DNA of 64,000 nucleotides from assembly GCF_900186125.1 (NCBI RefSeq), contig NZ_FYBQ01000002.1, positions 62,001-126,000 of the forward strand, in the 5' to 3' direction. The stretch is from Listeria goaensis. GTDB taxonomy: Bacteria; Bacillota; Bacilli; Lactobacillales; Listeriaceae. A program made the position numbers and the translations under genes. Below the pieces are notes generated by a model. That model was not told where the DNA came from. It worked only from the letters and a program-made list of their open reading frames with translations, and ran no database searches. Shown one piece after another: positions 1 to 7,350 of the stretch; position 1 is the stretch's first letter, and the number at the start of each line of letters is the position of its first letter.

Positions 1-56
1 AGCATAAATCTAGTAATACTACCATCTAAAGAAATGGTTCTTACTGGATTTATGCT
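1..56. terminator. Inverted repeat downstream of srtA, probable terminator
   Basis: Bases 1-16 and 41-56 are complementary except at one position (arm AGCATAAATCtAGTAA) around a 24-base loop. The repeat lies just past the srtA stop codon, so it probably ends the srtA transcript. The T-tract expected on the minus strand would fall outside the window, so efficiency cannot be judged. Confidence 0.5.
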
Positions 57-61
57 TCTTT

Positions 62-724
62 TCATTCAAAATATTTACTTTTAAGTTCTGGAGTTAATTT
101 TTGCGTATTCGTTAGTTCGCCAACTGCTACGAAGCGTTTTGTTGTTTCGGTTGGCTTATCACACGTAATGAGTGTGATGCGATTGTCTCCGGCATCGTCC
201 AGTACGCTGACATTTGTTTCATCAATGATTTTCGTCGATGTGATTTTATATTCATAAAGTGAATTTAAATCGGTTAAATAAACTTTAGCACCTTCTTTTA
301 CATCCATTAGCGGACCAAAAAGCATCGACTCATTGCGCATATGGTGCCCTGCAAGTGGATAATTCCCTTTGCCCATTTGTTGATCAGGAAGCATTGTCGT
401 TGCACCAGCAAGCAAGTTCGCCGTATTCGTCCCTTTTAATACCATTAGTTGGATATCGACAGACGGAATCGCAACGGAACCAACAACCGCGTCTTTATCA
501 TAGTTCGCTGCTCCTTCAACAACATTTTTCATAGAAGGAAGTTGCACACTATCATAATCAAATGTTGCCTCTTTTTTATTATTATCATCTAAAGTTTGGG
601 CCGAATAGTTCGTAATGTCATCATGACCACTTAAATATTTCACGATGCCACTTTTTATAAATGGTGAGAAAATAAGTAGTAAGCCAAGAACTAAAATAAT
701 AATTGCAATAATTTTCTTTGCCAT
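62..724 (-). CDS. srtA: Class A sortase, housekeeping LPXTG transpeptidase
   Basis: Membrane-anchored cysteine transpeptidase that cleaves LPXTG sorting signals between Thr and Gly and joins surface proteins to peptidoglycan cross-bridges. The 220-residue protein has an N-terminal membrane anchor (about residues 4-22) followed by the sortase barrel. The catalytic residues are visible: His127 in LAGHH, Cys188 in TLITC and Arg197 in KRFVAVGEL. Length fits Listeria SrtA. The ATG has a strong GGAGGAGG ribosome site. The LPKTG surface protein at 33699-35744 is a likely substrate in this same window. The gene appears monocistronic, with a possible terminator at 1-56. Confidence 0.95.
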   Translation of the reverse strand: MAKKIIAIIILVLGLLLIFSPFIKSGIVKYLSGHDDITNYSAQTLDDNNKKEATFDYDSVQLPSMKNVVEGAANYDKDAVVGSVAIPSVDIQLMVLKGTNTANLLAGATTMLPDQQMGKGNYPLAGHHMRNESMLFGPLMDVKEGAKVYLTDLNSLYEYKITSTKIIDETNVSVLDDAGDNRITLITCDKPTETTKRFVAVGELTNTQKLTPELKSKYFE

Positions 725-789
725 AACCTTCCTCCTCCTTCTTTGCTTTTCTATTATATAGTAGCAACCGCGTCACAGCAAATTAAAAT

Positions 790-1404
790 TCAATGAAAAC
801 CGTTGTTTTCTGATAAATTCTTCACTTTTCCCGAAACATACGGATTTCCACCCACAATAAACCTTAGGGGAAAATGCTTCGCCAATTTTTTATTTGGGAG
901 GCCAATTCTCTCGGTCGCAACAATTTGAACTGGCCGCTTACCTTCTTCAAGCCAAATGTTGCTATCAAACAGCGTTTTACCATAGTCCTGCATCGAAAAA
1001 GCCATCGCCTGTGTCAATTTGCCAGGCCCGTTCGAAATATCAAAACCTGTTTTTCCGCCGCGATTTATCTCCATTTCAGGGAGGGCAGTAAGCGGCGCTA
1101 CAGCGCGAATCAAAACGGCTTCTGGAATGCCTGCTTCCATCGTAATGAAATTCAGCAAAACTTGGCGATGCATTTGGTACATGTAAATCGCGCCTGCTTG
1201 TCTGAACATGACTTCCGTGCGTTTTGTGCGCCGTTTCCGAAAACTGTGCGCCGCCTGGTCAGTTTCGCCTAAATAAGCCTCGGTCTCGACGATTAAGCTT
1301 TCGTATTTCACGCCGCACTTATCGTGTACGAGTTTCGCCCCTAGTAAATCTCGCGCCACTTCAATTGTAGTCTTTTTCTCAAAAAATTTTTCTGTTAGTT
1401 TCAA
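790..1404 (-). CDS. 3-methyladenine DNA glycosylase, AAG/MPG family
   Basis: Base-excision repair enzyme of the monofunctional alkyladenine glycosylase family, which removes alkylated and deaminated purines. Family features are visible: DLLGAKLVH near the N-terminus, the VETEAYLG motif with the catalytic-site Glu, and the [10 protein letters not shown] motif. I place the start at a TTG at 1404 (204 residues) because GAGG lies 7 bases upstream. The longer open frame to 1470 begins with residues atypical of the family and has no good ribosome site. It is transcribed divergently from ltaS and lies upstream of srtA. Confidence 0.87.
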   Translation of the reverse strand: MKLTEKFFEKKTTIEVARDLLGAKLVHDKCGVKYESLIVETEAYLGETDQAAHSFRKRRTKRTEVMFRQAGAIYMYQMHRQVLLNFITMEAGIPEAVLIRAVAPLTALPEMEINRGGKTGFDISNGPGKLTQAMAFSMQDYGKTLFDSNIWLEEGKRPVQIVATERIGLPNKKLAKHFPLRFIVGGNPYVSGKVKNLSENNGFH

Positions 1405-1524
1405 TGGTTTTCCTCGTTTTTCTTCTATAATAACCGATGTTGCGTATTTTTTTCTAGTCATCCATCTCAAGACCCATGTGTTATGTTTTCCCTTTTGTTA
1501 AAATTATGTTAAGATTATGTTGGT

Positions 1525-1563
1525 GCAGGCTTTGTATTTTATATGCGAAACCCTGCTTTTTTT
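1525..1563 (+). terminator. Terminator-like hairpin in the ltaS leader
   Basis: GCAGG (1525-1529) pairs with CCTGC (1552-1556), extended inward by TTTG/CGAAA across a C-C mismatch, and is followed by seven T. No plus-strand gene lies upstream, because the neighbour is divergent. It therefore sits between the ltaS promoter region and the ltaS ribosome site and may act as an attenuator or end a short leader RNA. The role is inferred. Confidence 0.4.
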
Positions 1564-1616
1564 CATCAAAATCTAAAAATTACTAGATAGTAAATAGAGT
1601 GTAGGAGAGGTGTAAT

Positions 1617-3590
1617 ATGAAGGATGGGAAAGGAAAAATCCTGACTTTTCTAAGCAAAAATTATGGATTTTTTATTCTAGCCGTCGTTCTATTTTGGCTA
1701 AAATCAGTCATTGCCTATGAAACGCAATTTAACCTTGGTATTGAAAATGCAATGCAACAATTTTTATTGATCATTAATCCGCTCAGTACGGCTGTCTTCT
1801 TTATGGGACTGGCACTATTTGCAAAAGGTCGACGTTCTTTTATTTGGATTATCGTGATCGATTTCCTTTTGACTTTTATTCTTTTTGCAAATATGGTTTA
1901 CTACCGTTTCTTCTCGGACTTTATCACGCTTCCGAACTTAAATCCGAAGCAAATGCAAAATATGGGTGACATGGGTGGAAGTATTCTTGCCTTACTAAAC
2001 TGGACGGATATTTTATTCTTTGTCGATGTACTCATTTTGATTGCCTTGCTAGTTTTCGGTATCGTTCGTCCAAATAAAGAAGCGCGCATTCGTGCAAGAA
2101 AAGTGGTTGGCGTTCTGACGCTTGGTGTTGCGATGTTCTTCGCCAATCTCGGTCTAGCCGAAATTGATCGTCCGCAACTTTTAACGCGAACATTTGACCG
2201 TAATTATATTGTGAAATACCTAGGAATGACTAATTACCAAATCTACGATGCTGTGAAAAGCACTGAATCACAAACGCAAAAAGCGCTTGCTGACTCTAGT
2301 GACGTCAATGAAGTACTTAATTATACGAAATCAAAATATGCGGCACCGAACATGGAATATTTTGGTAAAGCAAAAGGTAAAAATGTTATTTATATCCATC
2401 TAGAAAGTTTCCAACAATTTTTAATCAACTATAAATTAAATGGTGAAGAAGTAACGCCGTTTATTAACTCCTTCTTTAAGGATGAAAACACGCTTAGCTT
2501 TACAAACTTCTTCCATCAAACGGGGCAAGGCAAAACGGCTGACGCCGAAATGATGCTTGAGAACTCCCTTTACGGCTTATCTCAAGGGTCCGCCTTTACA
2601 ACAAAAGGTTCGAATACATTCCAATCAGCTCCGGGGATTTTAGCGAACTATGGCTATGATTCGGCTGTGTTCCACGGAAATTATAAGAGTTTCTGGAATC
2701 GCGATGAAGTGTACAAGCACTTTGGCTACAACCATTTCTTTGATGCAAGTTATTACGATATGAATGAAAATGATGTTTCGAATTACGGCTTGAAAGATAA
2801 ACCGTTCTTTAAAGAATCTGAGCCATATATTGAGACGCTTAAACAGCCATTTTATGCGAAGTTCATTACTTTAACGAACCACTTCCCTTATCCGATTAAT
2901 GAAGATGAGGCAAGTATTGCGCCAGCTACGACAGGCGATTCTTCGGTAGATACTTACTTCCAAACGGCTCGCTACTTAGATGAATCTGTGAAATCGTTTG
3001 TCACTTATCTAAAAGAAACAGGGCTATACGATAATTCTGTCATTGTTATGTACGGTGACCATTACGGAATTTCCGATAACCACGCTTCTGCGATGACGCA
3101 AATTTTAGGGAAAGATTATAATTCTTTTGAGAATGCTCAAGCGCAGCGCGTGCCATTCATGGTTCACGTTCCAGGCGTAAAAGGCGGCGTTCAAACGCAG
3201 TACGGCGGCGAAATCGATGTACTTCCTACGATGCTCCACTTGCTAGGTATTGACACAAAAGATTACCTACAAATGGGAACAGATTTACTTTCGAAAGATC
3301 ATAAAGAACTCGTACCGTTTAGAAATGGTGATTTTATTAGCCCAACTTATTCTTTAATTGGTGGGAAATATTACGACCAAACAACGGGCGAACAAATTGA
3401 AACAGAAACGAAGGAAATGGAAGCAACAAAAGATACGGTCGCAAAAGAACTACAACTTTCCGATTCTGTCTTGCAGGGCGACCTACTAAGATTCTACACA
3501 CCAGACGGCTTCAAAAAAGTCGACCCATCAAAATACAACTACAATAAAAAGAAACCAGACAGCGACGACACGTCTGAAACAACAAAATAA
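1617..3590 (+). CDS. ltaS: Lipoteichoic acid synthase
   Basis: Polymerises the glycerol-phosphate chain of lipoteichoic acid, using phosphatidylglycerol as donor, on the outer face of the membrane. The 657-residue protein has five predicted membrane helices in residues 15-180, then an extracellular sulfatase-fold domain. Thr307 in TGQGKTADAEM matches the catalytic nucleophile, and metal-ligand regions are visible at HLES (Glu263) and MYGDHYG. ALA at 223-225, just after the helices, is a plausible signal-peptidase cleavage site, as known for Staphylococcus LtaS. The C-terminal tail after about residue 630 is Lys/Asp-rich. RBS AGGAGAGG precedes the ATG. A leader hairpin lies upstream and a terminator downstream. 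Confidence 0.95.
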   Translation: MKDGKGKILTFLSKNYGFFILAVVLFWLKSVIAYETQFNLGIENAMQQFLLIINPLSTAVFFMGLALFAKGRRSFIWIIVIDFLLTFILFANMVYYRFFSDFITLPNLNPKQMQNMGDMGGSILALLNWTDILFFVDVLILIALLVFGIVRPNKEARIRARKVVGVLTLGVAMFFANLGLAEIDRPQLLTRTFDRNYIVKYLGMTNYQIYDAVKSTESQTQKALADSSDVNEVLNYTKSKYAAPNMEYFGKAKGKNVIYIHLESFQQFLINYKLNGEEVTPFINSFFKDENTLSFTNFFHQTGQGKTADAEMMLENSLYGLSQGSAFTTKGSNTFQSAPGILANYGYDSAVFHGNYKSFWNRDEVYKHFGYNHFFDASYYDMNENDVSNYGLKDKPFFKESEPYIETLKQPFYAKFITLTNHFPYPINEDEASIAPATTGDSSVDTYFQTARYLDESVKSFVTYLKETGLYDNSVIVMYGDHYGISDNHASAMTQILGKDYNSFENAQAQRVPFMVHVPGVKGGVQTQYGGEIDVLPTMLHLLGIDTKDYLQMGTDLLSKDHKELVPFRNGDFISPTYSLIGGKYYDQTTGEQIETETKEMEATKDTVAKELQLSDSVLQGDLLRFYTPDGFKKVDPSKYNYNKKKPDSDDTSETTK

Positions 3591-3596
3591 ATAATC

Positions 3597-3623
3597 TGGA
3601 CCACTCATTTTACGAGTGGTCCA
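3597..3623 (+). terminator. ltaS terminator hairpin
   Basis: Perfect 10-bp stem TGGACCACTC / GAGTGGTCCA with a 7-base loop, starting 6 bases after the ltaS stop codon. The following T-tract is weak (AATTTAT), so some read-through is possible. Confidence 0.6.
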
Positions 3624-3783
3624 AATTTATAAACTTAAGCAAAACGTGTCACGCATAAGAATACAGATGGTGAGATTCTAAGTAAATTCGAGTACCACAG
3701 GGGCGTAGTTTGCCCGACCATGTGAGAAGTTAGGCGAAGCGGAGGCAAAAACTCCGAAGATTGCCGTTTGTCATCAGTCTGAA
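3624..3783 (+). other. Structured intergenic RNA-like stretch with dispersed element copy A
   Basis: About 160 bases with no reading frame, between the ltaS hairpin and a strong terminator. It contains a small hairpin CGGAG-gcaaaaa-CTCCG (about 3740-3756) and, at 3763-3781, the 19-base element GCCGTTTGTCATCAGTCTG, which recurs at 15061-15079 (inverted) and, with one change, at 37868-37886. It may be a small RNA or a long ltaS 3' untranslated region. No convincing promoter was found. Confidence 0.45.
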
Positions 3784-3809
3784 GCCACTCATAATAGAGT
3801 GGCTTTTTT
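3784..3809 (+). terminator. Intrinsic terminator directly after element copy A
   Basis: GCCACTC-ataata-GAGTGGC followed by TTTTTT. Strong canonical plus-strand terminator located three bases after the dispersed element. Confidence 0.8.
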
Positions 3810-3880
3810 ATGTCACCTCTTCCATTCCCCCACCATCTCTGCTATTCTAATAAAGTACTTACTAGAAAGGGAGAATTGGA

Positions 3881-5122
3881 ATGAAATTATTACGAAATTA
3901 TGCGTTTACCATTTGTCTGCTACTTGGTATTGTTTTAGGTGGACTTTTTGGTGTTATTTTTGGGGATAAAACGGTGATTGTGAAACCAATTGGGGACATC
4001 TTTTTAAACTTAATGTTTGTTGTCATTGTTCCTCTTGTTTTTCTAAGCGTTTCGTCGGCCATCGCGAACATGAAGCAGATGGCAAGACTTGGAAAAATTA
4101 TCGGTACAATATTCGCAGTGTTTTTTACAACAGCAGCTCTTGCAGGAATTATTGCTTTTATCGGGATTTCGATTTATAACCCGCTACATAACGTAGATTT
4201 ATCGGCTATAACAGCGAATTTGCCAAAAGCGCCTACGGAGGAAGGAAAAGGACTTGCGGAAATTTTAGTGACAACATTTACTGTACCTGATTTTCTCGAG
4301 CTCTTTACAAAGTCCAATCTCCTACCGCTCATCATTTTCTCGATTTTGTTTGGATTAGCTACTTCGATGTCTGGAGAAAAAGGACAGCCCGTTGCTGCAT
4401 TTCTAAATTCAGCAACCGAGGTTATTTTAAAGATGGTGCAATTCATCATGTACGCTGCGCCAGTTGGACTCGGCTGCTACTTTGCGGTGACAGTTGGTCA
4501 GCTCGGTCCGCAAATTATTAACGGCTACCTCGGCATTTTCTTCCTTTATCTCGTCCTAACCGTGATTTACTTCTTCGGTATGAACACATTGTATGCTTTT
4601 ATTGCTTCTGGGAAAACTGGCGTAAAAGTTTTCTGGAAACATGTCACAACGCCAGCCATTACGGCTATCGCTACCTCTTCTAGTGCGGCTTGTATTCCAG
4701 TGAACCTTGTCGCGACCAAAAAAATGGGTGTGCCTGACGACATTGCTGAAACCGTCATTCCACTCGGGGCGAACACGCACAAAGACGGTTCGGTCATGGG
4801 TGGCATCATGAAAATTGTGTTCCTCTTCACCCTCTTTGGAAAAGATATGACGAGTGCTTCAAGCATTTTAGCAATTCTTGCTGTTGCCTTTTTAGTCGGC
4901 GCAGTCATGGGCGCCATCCCAAGCGGCGGAATGACTGGCGAACTTTTAATCATCTCGATTTTCGGCTTCTCACCTGAACTTGTCGCAACGATTATGATTA
5001 TTAGCACGATTATTGATATCCCTGCAACGCTACTCAATTCAACCGGCAATACAGTTTGTGCCATGCTCGTATCGCGCTTTGTCGAAGGGAAAAATTGGTT
5101 AAAAAGAAAAGTCAGTTTTTGA
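3881..5122 (+). CDS. Dicarboxylate/amino acid:cation symporter (DAACS family)
   Basis: Inner-membrane secondary transporter of the GltP/DctA/SLC1 family, taking up glutamate, aspartate or C4-dicarboxylates with Na+ or H+. The 413-residue protein is about 60% hydrophobic with eight expected helices and two hairpin loops. Family landmarks are the Ser-rich hairpin TSSSAACIP (about residue 267), IPLGANTHKDGSV (about 290) and a Gly-rich second hairpin IPSGGMTGELL. The last motif reads LLNSTGNTVCAML, where amino-acid carriers usually carry an NxxGD-type sequence, so the substrate cannot be assigned. RBS GAAAGGGAG precedes the ATG. It is a single-gene unit ended by the hairpin at 5148. Confidence 0.85.
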   Translation: MKLLRNYAFTICLLLGIVLGGLFGVIFGDKTVIVKPIGDIFLNLMFVVIVPLVFLSVSSAIANMKQMARLGKIIGTIFAVFFTTAALAGIIAFIGISIYNPLHNVDLSAITANLPKAPTEEGKGLAEILVTTFTVPDFLELFTKSNLLPLIIFSILFGLATSMSGEKGQPVAAFLNSATEVILKMVQFIMYAAPVGLGCYFAVTVGQLGPQIINGYLGIFFLYLVLTVIYFFGMNTLYAFIASGKTGVKVFWKHVTTPAITAIATSSSAACIPVNLVATKKMGVPDDIAETVIPLGANTHKDGSVMGGIMKIVFLFTLFGKDMTSASSILAILAVAFLVGAVMGAIPSGGMTGELLIISIFGFSPELVATIMIISTIIDIPATLLNSTGNTVCAMLVSRFVEGKNWLKRKVSF

Positions 5123-5147
5123 TACTAAAATTTAAGTACTATTTTTT

Positions 5148-5176
5148 GAGCAGTTTTCTGGAACTGCTCTTTTTTT
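5148..5176 (+). terminator. Terminator of the DAACS gene
   Basis: GAGCAGTT-ttctgg-AACTGCTC followed by seven T. The 3' half overlaps the upstream part of the next promoter. Confidence 0.85.
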
Positions 5177-5181
5177 CGTTT

Positions 5182-5206
5182 TATAATAACATTGTAAGCG
5201 TTATCA
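5182..5206 (+). promoter_or_regulatory. SDR gene -10 box with a perfect CcpA cre site
   Basis: TATAAT at 5182-5187 is followed by TGTAAGCGTTATCA at 5193-5206, which matches the cre consensus TGWAANCGNTNWCA at every fixed position. The cre covers the expected transcription start, so CcpA binding should repress the SDR gene on good sugars. The -35 box is weak and falls inside the preceding terminator. Confidence 0.75.
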
Positions 5207-5224
5207 AATTAGGAGGGATTCAAA

Positions 5225-5974
5225 GTGAGATTAAAAGATAAAGTTGCGATCATTACAGGCGCTGCTGGGGGACAAGGGAAGGAAGAAGCATTGCTGTTTG
5301 CGAAAGAAGGGGCTTTCGTAATAGCGACGGACATGCAAGAAGAAGTTTTAAATCAAACAGGTAAAGAATTAAAAGCCATTCAACCAAAATCTGAAGTTTT
5401 AACGCATAATGTAGCACTTGATGAAGATTGGGAAAAAGTGATTCAACTTGCTTTAGACAAATTTGGTCGTGTCGATATTTTAGTGAATAATGCTGGTATT
5501 AGCACCGAATTAAATCTTGTTAATACAAGCATTTCGCAATGGGATAAAGTGATTGACGTCAACTTAAAAGGAACGTTTCTAGGTATGCGTCATGTTATCC
5601 CACTTATGGAAAATCAGGGCGGCGGCTCCATCATTAACATCTCCTCCATTGCTGGTTTAACTGGCGGTTCTGGTGCAAGTGCCTATACGGCATCAAAAGG
5701 CGCTGTTCGATTGTTAACGAAGGCTGTGGCAGTCGATTACGCCAAACAAAACATTCGCTGTAATTCGGTTCACCCGGGCTATATCGAAACGCCGATGACG
5801 AAAAAATTATTTGAAGATGAAGCCACAAAAGGCTGGTTCGAATCGCTGACACCACTTCCACGTCTTGGCCAGTCACGCGACATCGCTTATGGCGTTTTAT
5901 ATCTCGCAAGTGATGAGTCGAGTTTCGTCACGGGAATTGAATTACCTGTTGACGGAGGATACTACGCGCAGTAA
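5225..5974 (+). CDS. Short-chain dehydrogenase/reductase (classical SDR)
   Basis: NAD(P)-dependent oxidoreductase of 249 residues. The classical SDR order is visible: TGAAGGQG cofactor motif (residues 11-18), NNAG (about 89-92), active-site Ser in NISSIAG, the YTASK catalytic Tyr-Lys pair, and the PG segment after the last core strand. Asp at the end of strand two (ATDMQ) favours NAD(H). It starts with GTG behind AGGAGGG, 8 bases away. The substrate is unknown; sugar alcohol or hydroxysteroid-like substrates are possible. The cre site over its promoter suggests a role in secondary carbon source use. Confidence 0.85.
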   Translation: MRLKDKVAIITGAAGGQGKEEALLFAKEGAFVIATDMQEEVLNQTGKELKAIQPKSEVLTHNVALDEDWEKVIQLALDKFGRVDILVNNAGISTELNLVNTSISQWDKVIDVNLKGTFLGMRHVIPLMENQGGGSIINISSIAGLTGGSGASAYTASKGAVRLLTKAVAVDYAKQNIRCNSVHPGYIETPMTKKLFEDEATKGWFESLTPLPRLGQSRDIAYGVLYLASDESSFVTGIELPVDGGYYAQ

Positions 5975-5983
5975 GTGAAATCC

Positions 5984-6011
5984 GAGCTGACCAAATGGTC
6001 AGCTCTTTTTT
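5984..6011 (+). terminator. SDR terminator
   Basis: Perfect 9-bp stem GAGCTGACC-aaat-GGTCAGCTC followed by six T. Confidence 0.9.
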
Positions 6012-6096
6012 ATCCAAAAAATGTTCTTCTTTCTTAAAAGAGTTTGTGCTAAAATGAATATTTGTAAACAGCTTAAAGTTAATGGAGGTGCGTCTA

Positions 6097-7245
6097 GTGG
6101 GCAACAAAAATCTTTCCTTCCATCGTAAAAGTCCGGAAGAGTTGCTAGCACAAATTGAAAAATTAAAGCGCGGTAAGTTAAAAATCTATATTGGATCGGC
6201 ACCGGGTGTCGGGAAAACGTACCGAATGTTAACGGAAGCGCACGAACTGAGGAAAGAAGGCATTGATGTAGTGATTGGGCTTGTTGAGACGCATGGTCGA
6301 AAAGAAACGGCCGCGTTAATCGATGGCCTTGAACAACTTCCTTTAAAAGAAATTCCATATAAAAATAATACGTATTTTGATTTGGATGTTGAGGCCATTA
6401 TTGCTCGAAATCCAGAGGTTGTCCTGATTGATGAGCTGGCGCATTCGAATATTCCTGGATCGGCGAACGAAAAGCGTTATCAGGACATTCAAAAAATATT
6501 GGAGCACCGAATTAACGTCATTTCAGCCGTCAACATTCAGCACTTGGAGAGCTTGCGTGATGTTGTTCACGACATTACTGGGGTCGTTGTGCGCGAACGA
6601 ATTCCAGACTTTTTATTAGAAGTAGCAGATGAAGTCATTTTAATTGATGTTACGGCAGAAACATTGCAAAAACGGCTAAAAGAAGGGAAAATCTATGCGC
6701 CGGAGAAGATTGAACGGTCGCTTGAAAACTTCTTCACGACGAAAAACCTGTCTGCCCTTCGCGAAATCGCACTCCGCGAAGTCGCCGATGATGTAGACGA
6801 CAAAGCGGATAAAAAAGCGGCACGCCTCCGGGCAGCGATGATGAACGAAAAAATTCTCGTTTGTATTAAAAATGATGCCAATGCTGAAAAATTGATTCGC
6901 CGCGGCTTCCGCATCGCAGACCGGTTACGTAGCGAACTGTACATCTTAGCAGCCATCACAAAAGAGCTCGATGAACTACCTGAAAAAACACGACAAGAAT
7001 ACGTGGCATGGCAAAGTCTCGCCAAACAATTTAACGCCCACTTCTTAGTAGAGCCGATTAAAGAACGGAAAATTGCGCAAGTGATTACAGATGTGGCAAA
7101 CAAGCATAATATCACCCAAATTATTTTAGGCCAGTCTGTTAAAACAAGAGTCGAGGAAGTTACAAAAGGCTCGATTGTCAATGCCATCATGCGCCAAACA
7201 GATGGCGTAGATATTCATATTGTAGCTAATTCGCGGAAAAATTAA
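6097..7245 (+). CDS. Stand-alone KdpD sensor-domain protein (KdpD + USP domains, no kinase)
   Basis: Matches only the cytoplasmic N-terminal half of the K+ sensor kinase KdpD. Residues about 16-225 form the KdpD domain with Walker A GSAPGVGKT (33-41) and Walker B VVLIDEL (108-114). Residues about 246-378 form a universal-stress-protein domain. The membrane helices, dimerisation domain and histidine kinase are absent, and a stop codon and terminator follow, so this looks like a complete 382-residue protein. The GTG at 6097 is preferred because GGAGGTG lies 6 bases upstream; the ATG at 6082 overlaps that ribosome site. In staphylococcal KdpD the USP domain binds c-di-AMP, so a role in K+/c-di-AMP sensing is inferred. 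No kdpFABC or kdpE lies nearby. Confidence 0.85.
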   Translation: MGNKNLSFHRKSPEELLAQIEKLKRGKLKIYIGSAPGVGKTYRMLTEAHELRKEGIDVVIGLVETHGRKETAALIDGLEQLPLKEIPYKNNTYFDLDVEAIIARNPEVVLIDELAHSNIPGSANEKRYQDIQKILEHRINVISAVNIQHLESLRDVVHDITGVVVRERIPDFLLEVADEVILIDVTAETLQKRLKEGKIYAPEKIERSLENFFTTKNLSALREIALREVADDVDDKADKKAARLRAAMMNEKILVCIKNDANAEKLIRRGFRIADRLRSELYILAAITKELDELPEKTRQEYVAWQSLAKQFNAHFLVEPIKERKIAQVITDVANKHNITQIILGQSVKTRVEEVTKGSIVNAIMRQTDGVDIHIVANSRKN

Positions 7246-7250
7246 TAAAA

Positions 7251-7308
7251 AAAGCCGGAAACGCGGCAGACTCGCCTGATGGAAAGTTTGCTGTGTTTCT
7301 GGCTTTTT
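7251..7308 (+). terminator. Long terminator with G-U wobble stem
   Basis: The 19-base arms GCCGGAAACGCGGCAGACT and AGTTTGCTGTGTTTCTGGC pair fully if G-U is allowed. All four non-Watson-Crick positions are G opposite T on the plus strand and would be C-A mismatches on the minus strand. A T-tract follows. It therefore serves the plus-strand KdpD-like gene. Confidence 0.8.
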
Positions 7309-7350
7309 GTGCAGCAATTGGACGTACTTCGTAAATTATTTGGAACTAGT

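Noticed and set aside
4567-5064. Antisense open frame of 165 codons inside the DAACS gene
   Set aside because: It has no ribosome site, is fully antisense to a well-supported gene and mirrors its codon pattern.
6693-7190. Antisense open frame of 165 codons inside the KdpD-like gene
   Set aside because: Ser/Arg-rich shadow of the sense codons with no start signal.
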